Source: Bifiguratus adelaidae (lineage: Eukaryota > Mucoromycota > Endogonomycetes > Endogonales). From it: a stretch of 49,065 nucleotides of DNA. The notes beneath the pieces are model-generated. The model saw nothing but the letters and a program-made list of their open reading frames with translations. It was not told the origin of the DNA and searched no databases. The stretch lies in assembly GCA_002261195.1 (NCBI GenBank), contig MVBO01000110.1:1-49065 (forward strand), read 5' to 3'. This document shows positions 11,379 to 21,458 of this stretch, one piece after another. The position numbers and the translations under genes were made by a program. Numbering within the stretch: position 1 is the first letter of the stretch; each line of letters opens with the position of its first letter.

Positions 11379-13879
11379 ATGCTCACGGATAAGGATTACG
11401 ATACAAAGGATGCTGAGGGCATCATCAAGTCTTCGCAGGCAGGTATTGAAGAGACCTCCGGCGAGATGATGAGCAAGCATCGATCATTCAACGAGTTTGC
11501 CCGCGATATGAAAGCACACTTAACCGAACTGGTATTCAAAGACAAGCAGGAAGAGGAAACGATGGATCAGAATACGCAAGAGCGTGAGATCAAGCATCCC
11601 GACTGGCATGTATTTTGGGAGCTAGAAGGTTTGGGACGGGCGGTGAAAGACAACGTCACAAACTCGGTAAAGAACCCAGAGATCCTTCAAACTGCCAACC
11701 TCAGGTACGCAGCACAACAGGAAGAAAGGGGCAGATGCAGGTGCTGACTATAGCTTAACATCAAGAACTGGCAACGAACTCTGTTTCGAAGAAGAATTAT
11801 TTCTACGCAAGCGTAAAGCTTTCATGAAATCCAAATTTGCTGCCTACATTGGGGTTCCCGAAGAGGAAGTTCATGAGGAAGATATTCCAATCATTGGAGC
11901 TGCCGGAAGGTACGTCTAGTGAAAAAGGCGGTGTTCCCACTCTCTACATTTGCTTTAACATGGCTCCTTCGTTTCCAGCGGAGGCGGTTTCAGAGCCATG
12001 ATTGCTTATGGAGCTTATATGGCCGAATGCGAAAAGGCCGGTCTCTTCGATCTTATCACCTACTACGCGGGTGTCTCTGGTGCCTGTTGGGGTATTACCC
12101 AGTATTTCACCATCGCCGAGTGCAATCACGAACGACTTTTGAAGCATTACGCTCACCGATTCCATGAATCACCCGGATCATTCCCCTCTGTCGACCGACT
12201 GTTGAAGACGAAGGACGCGGTCGAAAACATTCTCGGTCCTCTGAAAGAGAAAGGCTTGGCCAAAGTTCACCTTGTACGTTTGCTCAGGTGATTCGCGCAG
12301 ATGACAATGCTGACCATTTGTCTGTAGACGGCTATGGACATATATGGTGCTCTAGTCACTGGTTGTCTTCTTTTGCCTTGCAGCGCTGAGGAAGGCTGGG
12401 TCAAGTCAGGAAACCATGCTCTCAATCCCGCTCACCTGAAGCTTTCTTATCAGAAGAGATACATGGACGGTACTCAGGTAAGATTGACTCCTTTGCATTC
12501 GTCGTGGTCGACTCTTGTTTACCTGGCACTTTCTTGCAGCCCATGCCCATCTACACCGCCGTGCGTCATGAGAGACTATGGAAAGACTGGAAAGATCCAA
12601 ACTACAAGGAAAACAAGGTGGTGGAAGATATTGACGCCAAGATCAAGGCAGGCAAGGATGCTTGGTTCCAATGGTTTGAGTTCAGCCCCTTCGAGATCGG
12701 ATGTGATGAACTTCACGCATGGCAACCTACTTGGTCTTGGGGTAGACACTTTGAGCAACGTCAATCCATCGATAACTTTCCCGAGCAGAGTCTTGCATTG
12801 TTGCTTGGGTAAGTGGCGTGTTGCAATGGCATCTTCGCAAACACGTCGTTTTATGCATTTTTTTAGACTGTGGGGCAGTGCACCTGCTGGTCCTATGTCT
12901 GCGTATCTTGGTACTGTTGACCGTAACCTGCCCAAGGGCTACATCAAGACGGAAGTGGACAAGCTCGCCGAAGTGGTTAGTAGAGCAAGCCAGTGATGCT
13001 TTACCAGCCTTGCGCTTTTGAATGTGACTAATCGAATCGTTCGCAGATTGCTAAAGAGTGGGGTCCAAAAGCCACCGAGGTCTTTGAAGACCATCATCCA
13101 ATCCATGCTGCAAACAATCCAAACCCATACTTTCACTTCAATCCTCCACCAAATCCACCGGGCGTTTTCAACTCGCCACGTATTCATTTGATCGATGCAG
13201 GCATGGACAACAATTTGCCACTTTACCCTCTTGCACGTAAGCACATTCGTACCGCAGACTTCTGCTGCATGGTGTTGTTGATGCTCATATAATCACCTGT
13301 ACAGACCCCTCGCGAAAGGTCGATGTCATTATTGCTATTGATGCTTCTTCCGATGTCGAGAAGAATAGCTTCTTTCAACGCTGCATGGATTTCGGTACCC
13401 GTAAAGGCTTTCATTGGGAGCCGCGAACAAAGGATCCCAACCAACAAGCCAAGGTCACTGGCCTGACCAACGATTCCGCTGATTCACAAGATGACGCTCC
13501 CAAGCATCCTACTGCTGAGTACATTCGAAATACATTCAAGGACCGCTACGTTCAAGTCTTTGATGGCAAAGCGCTTCATCCTCCATCGAATCCTGATGGA
13601 GCTGCAATCATTGGCGATTTCAACACACCTCAAGCAACAGCTGATATGGCATTGGCTTACATCCCGCTTTTGCCTAACGCTATTGATCCCGAACTCGATC
13701 CTTGCACTGCTCAGTTCGCTGGTAGTTACAATATGAAATGGACTCAAGCGCAAGTCGAACAAATGATCCGTTGTATTCAGGCCAATTGGAAGGAGTGTGC
13801 CGAGACTGTTAAGGTGGTTGTCAAAGATGCATGGGAGAAAAAGCGAGACGCTAGATTGAAGCAAGAAGCTCAACGTTAG
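11379..13879 (+). CDS. Cytosolic phospholipase A2-like (PLA2/PLB catalytic domain)
   Basis: Ser/Asp-dyad lipase expected to release fatty acids from glycerophospholipids or lysophospholipids. Eight exons (11379-11704, 11766-11909, 11979-12273, 12328-12477, 12540-12808, 12867-12975, 13047-13236, 13305-13879) join in frame to 685 residues. The oxyanion loop GSGGGFRAM is at about residues 156-164, the nucleophile elbow YYAGVSGACWG puts Ser near 190, and the catalytic aspartate is in HLIDAGMDNNLPLYPL near 481. There is no signal peptide; the N-terminal 100 residues are charged and helical. It is therefore of the intracellular cPLA2 kind rather than a secreted fungal phospholipase B. The elbow is GVSGA instead of the usual GLSG(S/G). 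It lies between two channel pseudogenes but looks fully intact. Confidence 0.87.
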
Positions 13880-14160
13880 TCTTGTGATATGAGCTAACGT
13901 TAAGCCCGAATCTTCAAGGAAGACACAGCATTATGTATAGATATTATTTGGTCTGTTATTGGCACCAATGGATAATAGGTTTGTCATAGCCTTACTTCAT
14001 ATCTGACTAATTCCCTCGCTGAAGATCCTGTTAATTCAGTGGGAGCGTTTTTGCGCCGACGGCCCCGTAGATGGGTATCATATCATTCGTAAGACAATAT
14101 GGCCGTAGTACGATTGCTATACGTCATTCATCATTGGTTATCATTACACTGCGCTGACAG

Positions 14161-15052
14161 CTATCTATTTGACTTTTGCTCCTCGTCCTCTTGCTTCAAC
14201 ACCGACAGCCACATGTTGAGCAGTTGTTTTAATTCACCCGAATACCCGCATGGCGCCAATTCCGAACACCAAACCCAACAGATAGTGTTGAGCTTGGTTA
14301 GGAAATGTCTTCTGTTATATAGTATGGTTTTACATCGACCATTCTGCTATGAGCTTATTTGAATTTGCATTTTGCAGCTGCCTGTAATTTTCGAAAATGA
14401 CTACATGAGACGGCGGGATTGATGGTCATGGATGTTGGATAGCCAAGTCGAGCCATGCTCAAATCAAAATGATCCACTTGTTGGCCCGGAATACCTTTGC
14501 ATTCGGCGTTGGTAAGTCCTTGTGGTGTCCGTTGAAAGGTGGAAACCAAGCACAGCATGTTATCGTCAGTGAACAGACTTCGAACACGGAAACATACATT
14601 CTTTGGCAATGTTATGACGTTGGCACAAGGTGAATAACGTCGGTGGTTCCGTACATCACAATGAAGGGTCGTGCGCACAGTCCGGTCCTATATCTCATAT
14701 CTCCTGTGCGTGAGGGCCACCGTTATCCATCGCATATCTTCGGAAGACGCCGTTTCAACTCGATAACCAGCCTGGCTATCCTTCAATGATATGACGCCTA
14801 TCCATTCGCTTCTGGAATCCGAATTCGATTCACGCAGGAAAGTGTGAAGCTAGCCGTTTTCCCTCACACAGAAAGCACAAGTTGTTTGCTTAAGGTTCCA
14901 CCAGACGCACACTGTGCCTCAGTTCCGAATATTCCGGTGTTGGGGTGTCCACGGTCGGTTCGGCTTCACAAAGCGCGTTTGCATTGCTTCCGATCGGTAG
15001 AGTTTCGGTATCTGCTGGGATTCGTCATTGTCTGTTAAATATGTTACGGTTA
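14161..15052 (-). pseudogene. Beta-propeller/channel copy 3, highly reduced pseudogene
   Basis: Third member of the array. Near 15050 the minus strand encodes NRNIFNRQ-stop-RIPADTE, parallel to MRNVFHSQRRKPADPE of copy 2, so the start codon is lost and a TGA follows. Downstream come the WIGVISL strand, then the open piece ITLPKNVCFRVRSLFTDDN...VDHFDLSMARLGYP...SHFRKLQAAAKCKFK. It then skips the rest of the propeller and the whole channel and resumes at the terminal helix (SGELKQLLNMWLSVLKQEDE), ending with TAG at 14161. The tail parallels ADLRELLNTLTSILKLKDD in copy 1. It is non-functional as a protein. Confidence 0.72.
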
Positions 15053-15468
15053 TTGGCTATGTCGAACTTCGAGGGATAGTCAGGTCCCTAAAACAGGTGC
15101 CCGAGCCGCCTCCGCAACCGGCTTTCCACTGTGAGACTGTGCAACTCGTAGCAAAACTTATGTTAAGTGAAACCTTGACTCCACGTGTGATTGTCCCTTA
15201 TATGGAAACAGGACGATCGGGTTGCAGTTGTTGATGATAGCCGACCATTGGGACCAATGAGTCCTTCATTTAATGATTCCTCGCCTTTCATGAGTAAGAA
15301 TATTATTGCACATAATTGTAGTGATCACTAACATACGCAACACTTCAAGCAAGGAGATCAAATCAAATTAGTCTTCGAGTGAAAATATGGCATTCGCCAA
15401 GTCTATGATGTTTGTTCTATTCCTATACAATGCTCCTTTTCCCTCACTGGCCAGTTTAAGTTTTCCGG
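15053..15468. other. Copy 3 leader with TATA-like box, then spacer
   Basis: Positions about 15060-15205 align with the promoter/leader of channel copy 1, including the minus-strand CCATATAAGGG at 15195-15205. The rest, up to the TMEM223 stop codon, shows no gene or repeat. Confidence 0.55.
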
Positions 15469-16437
15469 TCACAGGCCTGAGCGTGAATAGAATACTCCGT
15501 CAAACACTCGTGGATCTAGATATTTGCCCTTCCGATCAAGGATGTAAGCCAAGCGCTCACTTTGGATGCGTAAATAGAGCTGCGAGGCGGAGGAGCCCAG
15601 AGCATCCGTGCCCTTGGGTCCTAATTACACGTCAGTAAGGGTTCGTTAAATGCAGATGGTTGCCAATGCGCATACCTATACCTGTATATATCTTTTGTTT
15701 GGCATAGACGGTATCAACGGGTAACTCCCTCGTGCTATTCTTGCCCCAACCATATGTCTGCAACCGTAGGCTGTTTCCTCCCCGTAATAAGGTTATGCGA
15801 CGCACATAGCGCCAAGGATATATACACATTGCACCTGCAATCATGGTGCCTACACCAATCAGAGCACCAGCGACAGCCATCCGTTTCGGTTTGGAAGCGA
15901 GCGTTGGTTGCGCATCCTCGGCACCATCCCTAGTCTTGGTTAGCGCGCGTTCAATAGTTTCGCCAGATGCTCACTTTTTCTTTTCGGCGTAGGAGACATA
16001 GGCCAAACTTCCCAAATTGCCCCTACGTAGATAGCTTAGCAACAAGGAGATACCCACCGGTAGTGACCACCTACCAAAACAAAATCTGCACCCCAGCAGC
16101 AACATAGAGCAAGACAAAGGTCCGTCGCGCTGAAGCAGGTGCCTGATAAAACTCGACGTCCTTGTGCTGTAGCTTCTGTTTGAGAGACTTGATCGCCGTG
16201 GAAACGGATACTCTCTCGGTCGCCTTAGTCGCCGGCCTTGTGCTCAGTGATCTCGCAAAGGCATGTTGTATTGTCCACCGTAGCCAACTGCCTGTAATGT
16301 CATGGTCTTAGCGCATACATTGCACTCAACGTCTTTCAGGCTTAAGACTCACCTTGGATCATTTTATAGATCATCTTATTTCCACTTGATGGTACGTGGG
16401 TAGCGATGGCATCTAGAGTATAGAGAGACACTGACAT
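15469..16437 (-). CDS. TMEM223: TMEM223-like mitochondrial inner membrane protein
   Basis: TMEM223 is a mitochondrial membrane protein linked in animals to cytochrome c oxidase (COX1) assembly. Exons 16437-16353, 16291-16075, 16022-15975, 15929-15682 and 15620-15469 join in frame. The N-terminus is presequence-like (LRWTIQHAFARSLSTRPATK). Family landmarks follow in order: KDVEFYQAPASARRTFVLLY with a first membrane helix ending QILFWG, a second helix VAGALIGVGTMIAGAMCIYP, RRITLLRGGNSLRLQTYGW, and the terminal LAYILDRKGKYLDPRVFDG. I judged similarity to human TMEM223 from memory. Start is uncertain: ATG 16437 would overlap the neighbouring gene, and ATGs at 16374 or 16362 give a more typical presequence. 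ILV6 starts divergently right beside it. Confidence 0.72.
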
Positions 16438-17545
16438 AGGTATGGTAGTCCTTATCTACGGTACTACGGTCGGTTGGGCCGAGACGGACGCTTTTTGCAC
16501 CAACGTTCATTCAACCACTCCGACATTACACTGCCAAAGGCGCCGATCGACCTCCAGCACCTCATGGCCAACAAGCCGGCAAGGAATCCACCCCATCGGC
16601 GACATCAGCCATTGCTTTCAAGAGTCGCTTCCATCATCCTCGGCGCACGGCATCACCGTACCCCATTCCGCCTCCGACACCTTCGGCAGAAGAAGCGGTG
16701 AATAACATCTTGTATAATACGCCGATGCCGACGCAGGAGCCGAATGCTCGTCATGTCCTCTCTTGTTTTTGTTTGAATGAGCCTGGTGTGATTAGCCGTA
16801 TCAGTGGTGTCTTGGCTGCTCGCAACTTCAATATTGACTCGCTCGTCGGCGCTCAGACGGAGGTTCAAGACCTCGGTCGAGTGACTGTTGTGGCTCGTGG
16901 TAAGCTGGCCGAGATTGAGCAAGTGCGTAAGCAATTGGAAGATTTGGTAAGTGCTCTTGATCTGGCTGCCATTGATCCCAAGCTGATTTTACTGCGTTAA
17001 GGTCCCGGTCTGGGCTGTTATTGATTACAGCAATACGAAATTGGTGGAGAGGGAACTTTTGCTCGTCAAGGTCTCCATCTTGGGTGCTGAACATTTGCAT
17101 GAGCAAATGCCCATTGATATCATTCGAGACGAAAACGTGGATACGGTGGAAGAAGCTGTAAGTATCGATTGACGAACCTCAAACAGCTCATTGACGATTT
17201 GCCTAGCTTCACGACTTCCCCGATCTTCACCTTCCGCAACCTTCGGCTTCGGAGGCTTTGTTGAACGTCATGTCTCACCTCAAAGCCATAACAGAGCTAA
17301 CAAAACTCTTCCAAGGTCGCGTTTTGGACATTTCCTCCGATTGTGTCATTCTCGAAATCTGCGCAAAGCCCTCCCGTATCGATAATTTCATCAAGTTGGT
17401 CAAACCTTTTGGTATCCTTGAAGCCAGTCGTACAGGTGCTATGGCCATGCCTCGATCACCCGTCATGGATCATTACGAACCCCAACGCGAGCATGCTTAT
17501 GAAGACACCGAGAACAAGGCCGAGATGAACTTGCCTCCTGGCTAA
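16389..17545 (+). CDS. ILV6: Acetolactate synthase regulatory (small) subunit, mitochondrial
   Basis: Regulatory subunit of acetohydroxyacid synthase; it confers valine feedback inhibition on Ilv2 in branched-chain amino acid synthesis. Exons 16449-16946, 17002-17157 and 17207-17545 are certain and encode a presequence-like lead (RHYTAKGADRPPAPHG), the first ACT domain (HVLSCFCLNEPGVISRISGV), LGRVTVVARG, the VERELLLVKVSILG second-domain strand and a C-terminal FQGRVLDISSDCVILEICAK. The frame is closed by TAG at 16446 with no ATG until 16725. The best start is an ATG at 16389-16391 immediately followed by a GTACGT donor and spliced to 16449, giving 331 residues. That tiny first exon is inference; the body of the gene is not in doubt. 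Confidence 0.9.
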
Positions 17546-17692
17546 ACAGGAGCACTTCCAGCTCATACTAGGACAAAAGGTGTAGGAGCTGTATCTTGAT
17601 AACAAAAAGCATTGTTGATACAAATGGATAATGGGTGGCCTTTATGAGCAATCTATAAGCCAAGGTATAAATAATTGAAGAAATCAGGAGAT

Positions 17693-18142
17693 TTAGTGGT
17701 GCTTCCGCAAAGCGACAAATGGGGTAGGAGCAGGAGCAGCAACGCTGCTTCCACTGCTCACGGATGCGCTCATGTTCATCGACATGGAGGCGGCGCTCAC
17801 GGACAGGCCACTGACAGGCAATTGGAGGGACACCGGTAACTCCAGGGACAAACGGAACTCCAGGGACCAAGGGAACTCCAGGGTCACCAGGAAATCGAGG
17901 CCATCGGCAATAACGGTCTTGTAGACGGTCACGCAAGGTGGGTTAAGTTCCTTGCATTCGCCTTCCTCATTCTTGTATCCGTATGGGTTCTTTTCTTCCT
18001 TCTTACCACTGGGGAGTTGTTGAAGGGTAGGCACTTGAGCAAAGTTGTCGGGAATCACAAGAGCCAAGGGAGCAGTTTGAGGAGCGGCTTGGACTTGGGC
18101 GGCGGCAAGGGCGGCGATAGCGAGGAGAATCTTGAATTGCAT
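17693..18142 (-). CDS. Small secreted protein with tandem hexapeptide-like repeats
   Basis: 149 residues from the ATG at 18142, chosen because it opens a clean signal peptide (MQFKILLAIAALAAAQVQA, probable cleavage after AQVQA or AAP). The middle has two cysteines (CKELNPPC) and a KKEEKNPYGYKNEEGE stretch. The C-terminal half contains near-repeats SLEFPW/SLEFRL/SLELPV/SLQLPV encoded by an 18-bp DNA repeat, then a Ser/Met/Ala-rich tail ending LRKHH. No domain was recognised. A TATAAAAG box lies about 90 nt upstream on the coding strand, suggesting strong or regulated expression. It could be a cell-wall or surface protein; no function is assigned. One alternative frame through the repeats reads like collagen (GVPxVPGVP), so a hidden intron cannot be excluded. 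Confidence 0.65.
   Translation of the reverse strand: MQFKILLAIAALAAAQVQAAPQTAPLALVIPDNFAQVPTLQQLPSGKKEEKNPYGYKNEEGECKELNPPCVTVYKTVIADGLDFLVTLEFPWSLEFRLSLELPVSLQLPVSGLSVSAASMSMNMSASVSSGSSVAAPAPTPFVALRKHH
17834..17889. repeat. 18-bp tandem repeat, three imperfect units
   Basis: AACTCCAGGG recurs at 17838, 17856 and 17874, a period of 18 bp, within the secreted-protein gene. In the coding frame it yields six-residue repeats; in another frame it yields proline/glycine-rich collagen-like triplets. Confidence 0.8.
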
Positions 18143-18230
18143 GGTGAAATGTATGTATGTGTGTGTTATATAAAAAGGTAGATTGGTGGGTGCAGATGAA
18201 GATGACAAGAAGGGCCGGGCGGTTCATCAG

Positions 18231-18238
18231 CTTTTATA
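18231..18238 (-). promoter_or_regulatory. TATA box of the secreted-protein gene
   Basis: TATAAAAG on the minus strand, about 90 nt upstream of the ATG at 18142. A second AT-rich element (TTTATATAA) near 18166-18175 is only about 25 nt from the ATG and is more likely within the leader. Confidence 0.55.
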
Positions 18239-18701
18239 CGTTCTAAGGGATCGCCATTGTGTACATTGTTTCGAGGTTTCCATAATTAACGCAAGGCGAA
18301 TTTTGCTGAAAGGACGCTTGGATGCACCTTGCCAATGGCCGGATTGAAGAACTGGCCGGACTTTGTTTGTTATTCTGTAAAACAATAGTGCGAACGACGC
18401 GACAAAATTATTCATATTTGGACTCGATTGCTAATTTTGGGTATTGAGCGCCGCTTTGTGCATGACGGCAAAGCAGAGGGAACATGTTTGCCACCCTGAT
18501 AGGACTAGCACGATCGAGGCTGTGCAAACCTGATGTTGATGATAACAGCCCTTCATTGTACAATCCATGTTGATCAATAATACATGTGCTGAAGTGGAAA
18601 TGGCCAGCATTTGCCCCGAACTGATGAAGTGTGATATGACGCGCGCAAATGGCGATGACAATATACAAACAGGCAGATGCCTAAACAAGAGGCAAAATGC
18701 C
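18239..18701. other. Spacer between secreted protein and UPF0658-type gene
   Basis: About 460 bp between the promoter of the secreted-protein gene and the stop codon of the next gene on the same strand. It should carry that gene's 3' UTR. Open frames here have no recognisable features. Confidence 0.5.
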
Positions 18702-20151
18702 TTAATCATCAATTCGCCAGTCGCCGTCCAACATGATGTCCTTGTCCATTTCAATATCTGCTTGGCGCTTGCTGCTACCGCGTTGTACTAAAGCACACAT
18801 TAGGATCGGCAAACCCAGGTTCATTCGCGAGCTCGCTCACCATAAGGTTGCAGGCCTCTGCCAAAATTTCTCATGCAGCCAAAAGCGAGGATGGCAGTGA
18901 TCTACACATAGACATTAGATACACGTTATCGTGGTCGATTAACGTTCGCAACTTACCACAGAAACAAATATCCCCAGGGCCACTACGGACACAATGTGGG
19001 TTAGCTCACAAATGAAGTACCCGGGAGATACCTACCAATCCCAATCCAAAAGTACCAGGTATTGTTGGACGTACTTGTTTCACCAAGCACAAGTCCGTAA
19101 TGAATGACTACGATGGCTTGCCATGCCATAAATGCAATCATTTGCCATTCCACTTCTGTTTGTAGCTATAGCAAAAATATTTTAGCCGCTTTGATTCCAT
19201 GATTCCCCAGTGGCTTACCACACGCCGCGCCAAATACAAAGCTGGAAGCATAATGAAGGTAATGATGGAGTGGAATATCGTTGCCCATAGTGAGGAGCTA
19301 GATAGGTTGGTTGGGACAAACTGTATCAAGTAGAAGCCGGAAACAATGAATTGGGTGAAAATGTCAATCTTGAGCGCCAGCACAAAAAATTGAGACAAGC
19401 GGTACATGCCTACGGCAGGTGAGGAAAGGGGCTAGCCGCCGTATATGACTAGACTTACGTTGAATCTGCATGTCTGCGCCGATTTTCTTGTAAATGTTCC
19501 AACCAAAGGTCAAACTGACTTTGTGAGAGACTACGCCATGACCGATGGCGAACAGTATCAGAAATATGGTGAGCACGATTTCCACCTTTTCGGCGATGCT
19601 CAGCGGCGCAACGTTGATGGAGCTGGCTTGCAGAATACCAAGCCATTTCCTTCCCTAAAATCCAAGCGTTGGCACAGGAAGGGAAACTCGTTGATCGGCA
19701 CCTACATCCATAATCTCGAGAGAGCCAAAGATGGCACATATCAGGTTCAACACAGCCATGACAAGTACTTCTGCCGTATTTTGATAGGCAATCTACGGCG
19801 GTGCCGAGCATGAGTAAAATCCCCTACTTTTTGCGCGCAAGCTAGACTTACAGCATCAATGACCATGCCTAGCAAGTAGAGTTGGAACCCAATGAGAGCC
19901 ATATTCTCCCACTTGATGTTAAGGAAACGCGTATGGGCCGCATTAAAGGTTATTGGATCGATATTGCTCTGTTCATTCGTATTCTGAACAGCAATGATGG
20001 TCTGCAATGCGACAATAACGAATACTTGAGCTATCGTGATGCTTAGGTAGGCTTGTGTCCATTTTGACTCGACAAGTCGTTTCACCTAAGATGAAACATT
20101 AGACACGGCCATGCCAAGACTTGCACTCACAATCTTGTGATATCTCCACAT
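18702..20151 (-). CDS. UPF0658-type multi-pass Golgi membrane protein
   Basis: Nine exons (20151-20131, 20085-19852, 19792-19706, 19654-19459, 19409-19219, 19165-19036, 18982-18957, 18901-18841, 18787-18702) join in frame to 343 residues. Hydrophobic segments suggest about seven membrane helices, e.g. AYLSITIAQVFVIVALQTII, VEIVLTIFLILFAIGHGVV and IITFIMLPALYLA. The segment FGWNIYKKIGADMQIQRMYR followed by a helix with LKIDIF is the landmark I associate with fission yeast C1952.10c (UPF0658 Golgi apparatus membrane protein) and its many Mucoromycota relatives. A short cytoplasmic tail ends DGDWRIDD. Molecular function is unknown. The first exon codes only MWRYHKI and exon 7 is 26 nt. A GA-rich tract lies just upstream. 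Confidence 0.72.
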
Positions 20152-20183
20152 GGCGTAAAGAGTGCTTAGCTACCAGCGCAGAG

Positions 20184-20262
20184 CGATAAAAGAAAGAGAG
20201 AGAGAGAGAAGGAGAGGAAGGAGACCGAGAGAGACAGACAGAGCAAGAGTGAGAGCCAACGA
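20184..20262. repeat. GA-rich tract upstream of the UPF0658-type gene
   Basis: About 80 bp of purine-rich sequence with (GA)n runs, just upstream of the ATG at 20151, so pyrimidine-rich on the coding strand. Similar tracts precede several other genes in the window, suggesting a promoter element rather than random simple sequence. Confidence 0.6.
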
Positions 20263-20327
20263 CAGGAAAGGGATGACTGCGTGAAACCGGCCCACGAGAG
20301 AGAGGTTATTTTTGCATGGTAACACAA

Positions 20328-21458
20328 TCATATCTTTGCCTTTAATTGTAACGCTTTTCCTGCGCGACTAACATTGGGTCTACCAATTTGTGCAGAGATC
20401 CAATGACCAATGCTGACGAGTTTGTCTAGATCTATGCCTGTCTGGTAGCCTGATCCATGCAAGCTATAAACCACATCTTCTGTGGCTACATTGCCTGTAG
20501 CTCCTGGTGCATAGGGGCATCCACCGAGACCGGCGACAGAGCTGTCGACGACACGAAGGCCATGTTCGAGAGCACGGTGAATGTTGGCGAGCGCTTGACC
20601 GTAGGTATCGTGACAATGAGCGGCCAGCTTTTCGACGCCGACGACCTTCGTGGTTTCATCCAGGACAGCGGACCATGATCCCGGCGTACCAACGCCAATG
20701 GTGTCTCCTATACTGACTTCGTAACATCCCAGGTCCATGAGGTCTTTGGAAAGTCCAGCGACCACGGCAGGGTCAACATGACCTTGAAACGGGCATCCGA
20801 GTGCGCAGGAGACGTAACTAAGGCAAATTGAATATGGTAAAACCTTTAGCCGACACTACCTACCCCCTGACACGAACATTGTTAGCTTTGGCCTTCGTGA
20901 TCAGTTCCGATGCCTTTTCCATACTCCCCTTGATGGTGCAATTCAAATTGCGTTTGCTGAATGCTTCCGAAGCAGCAATAAATACAGCGACCTCCTCTGC
21001 GCCAGCTTCAATAGCTCCGTCCAGTCCTCGAACATTGGGTGCTAATACAGGGTAACTAATGTCTGGATGTCGATCAATGGCTTGCATGACTTGCTTGTTG
21101 TCTCCCATCTAGCATTGGCCCACTAAGTACCATGTCGTATAAGAAGGCAAACCTTACCTGCGGGACCCATTTTGGACTCACAAAACTGGTCGTTTCGATC
21201 ACCTTGATACCGGTCTTGCCCAGTCGATTGACAAGTTCAACCTTTGTTTCTGTAGGTACCAATTGCTTTTCATTTTGTAGACCGTCGCGAGGTCCGACTT
21301 CGACAATCTTTACGAAATTCGGTAAGGCGGTGGCCGATCGTGCCTGAATGCAGTGTTAGTCAAGCATGCCAATACCTGAGATGTCTTACCGGAGGCGTTG
21401 TGGAAAAGTACCGTGGTCTAACGGCAGACCGTAGTGCATGCTTGAATACAGCATCCAT
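20328..21458 (-). CDS. HMGCL: Hydroxymethylglutaryl-CoA lyase, mitochondrial
   Basis: Cleaves HMG-CoA to acetyl-CoA and acetoacetate, the last step of leucine degradation and ketogenesis. Exons 21458-21390, 21343-21158, 21108-20864 and 20817-20328 join in frame to 329 residues, the usual family length. A presequence-like start (ALRSAVRPRYFSTTPPARS) precedes the TIM-barrel: VEVGPRDGLQNEK holds the catalytic/metal-binding RDGLQ; SFVSPKWVPQ, SCALGCPFQG and GDTIGVGTPG follow; metal-binding AAHCHDTYGQA and the active-site cysteine loop GLGGCPYAPGATGNVATED are intact. The end LKAKI is not a good PTS1, so a mitochondrial location is favoured. No lesion is seen. Confidence 0.95.

Noticed and set aside
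17568..17936. Collagen-like frame (GVPxVPGVP) in the secreted-protein locus
   Set aside because: The frame has no signal peptide, and the main frame from 18142 is open throughout; kept only as an alternative in the feature note.
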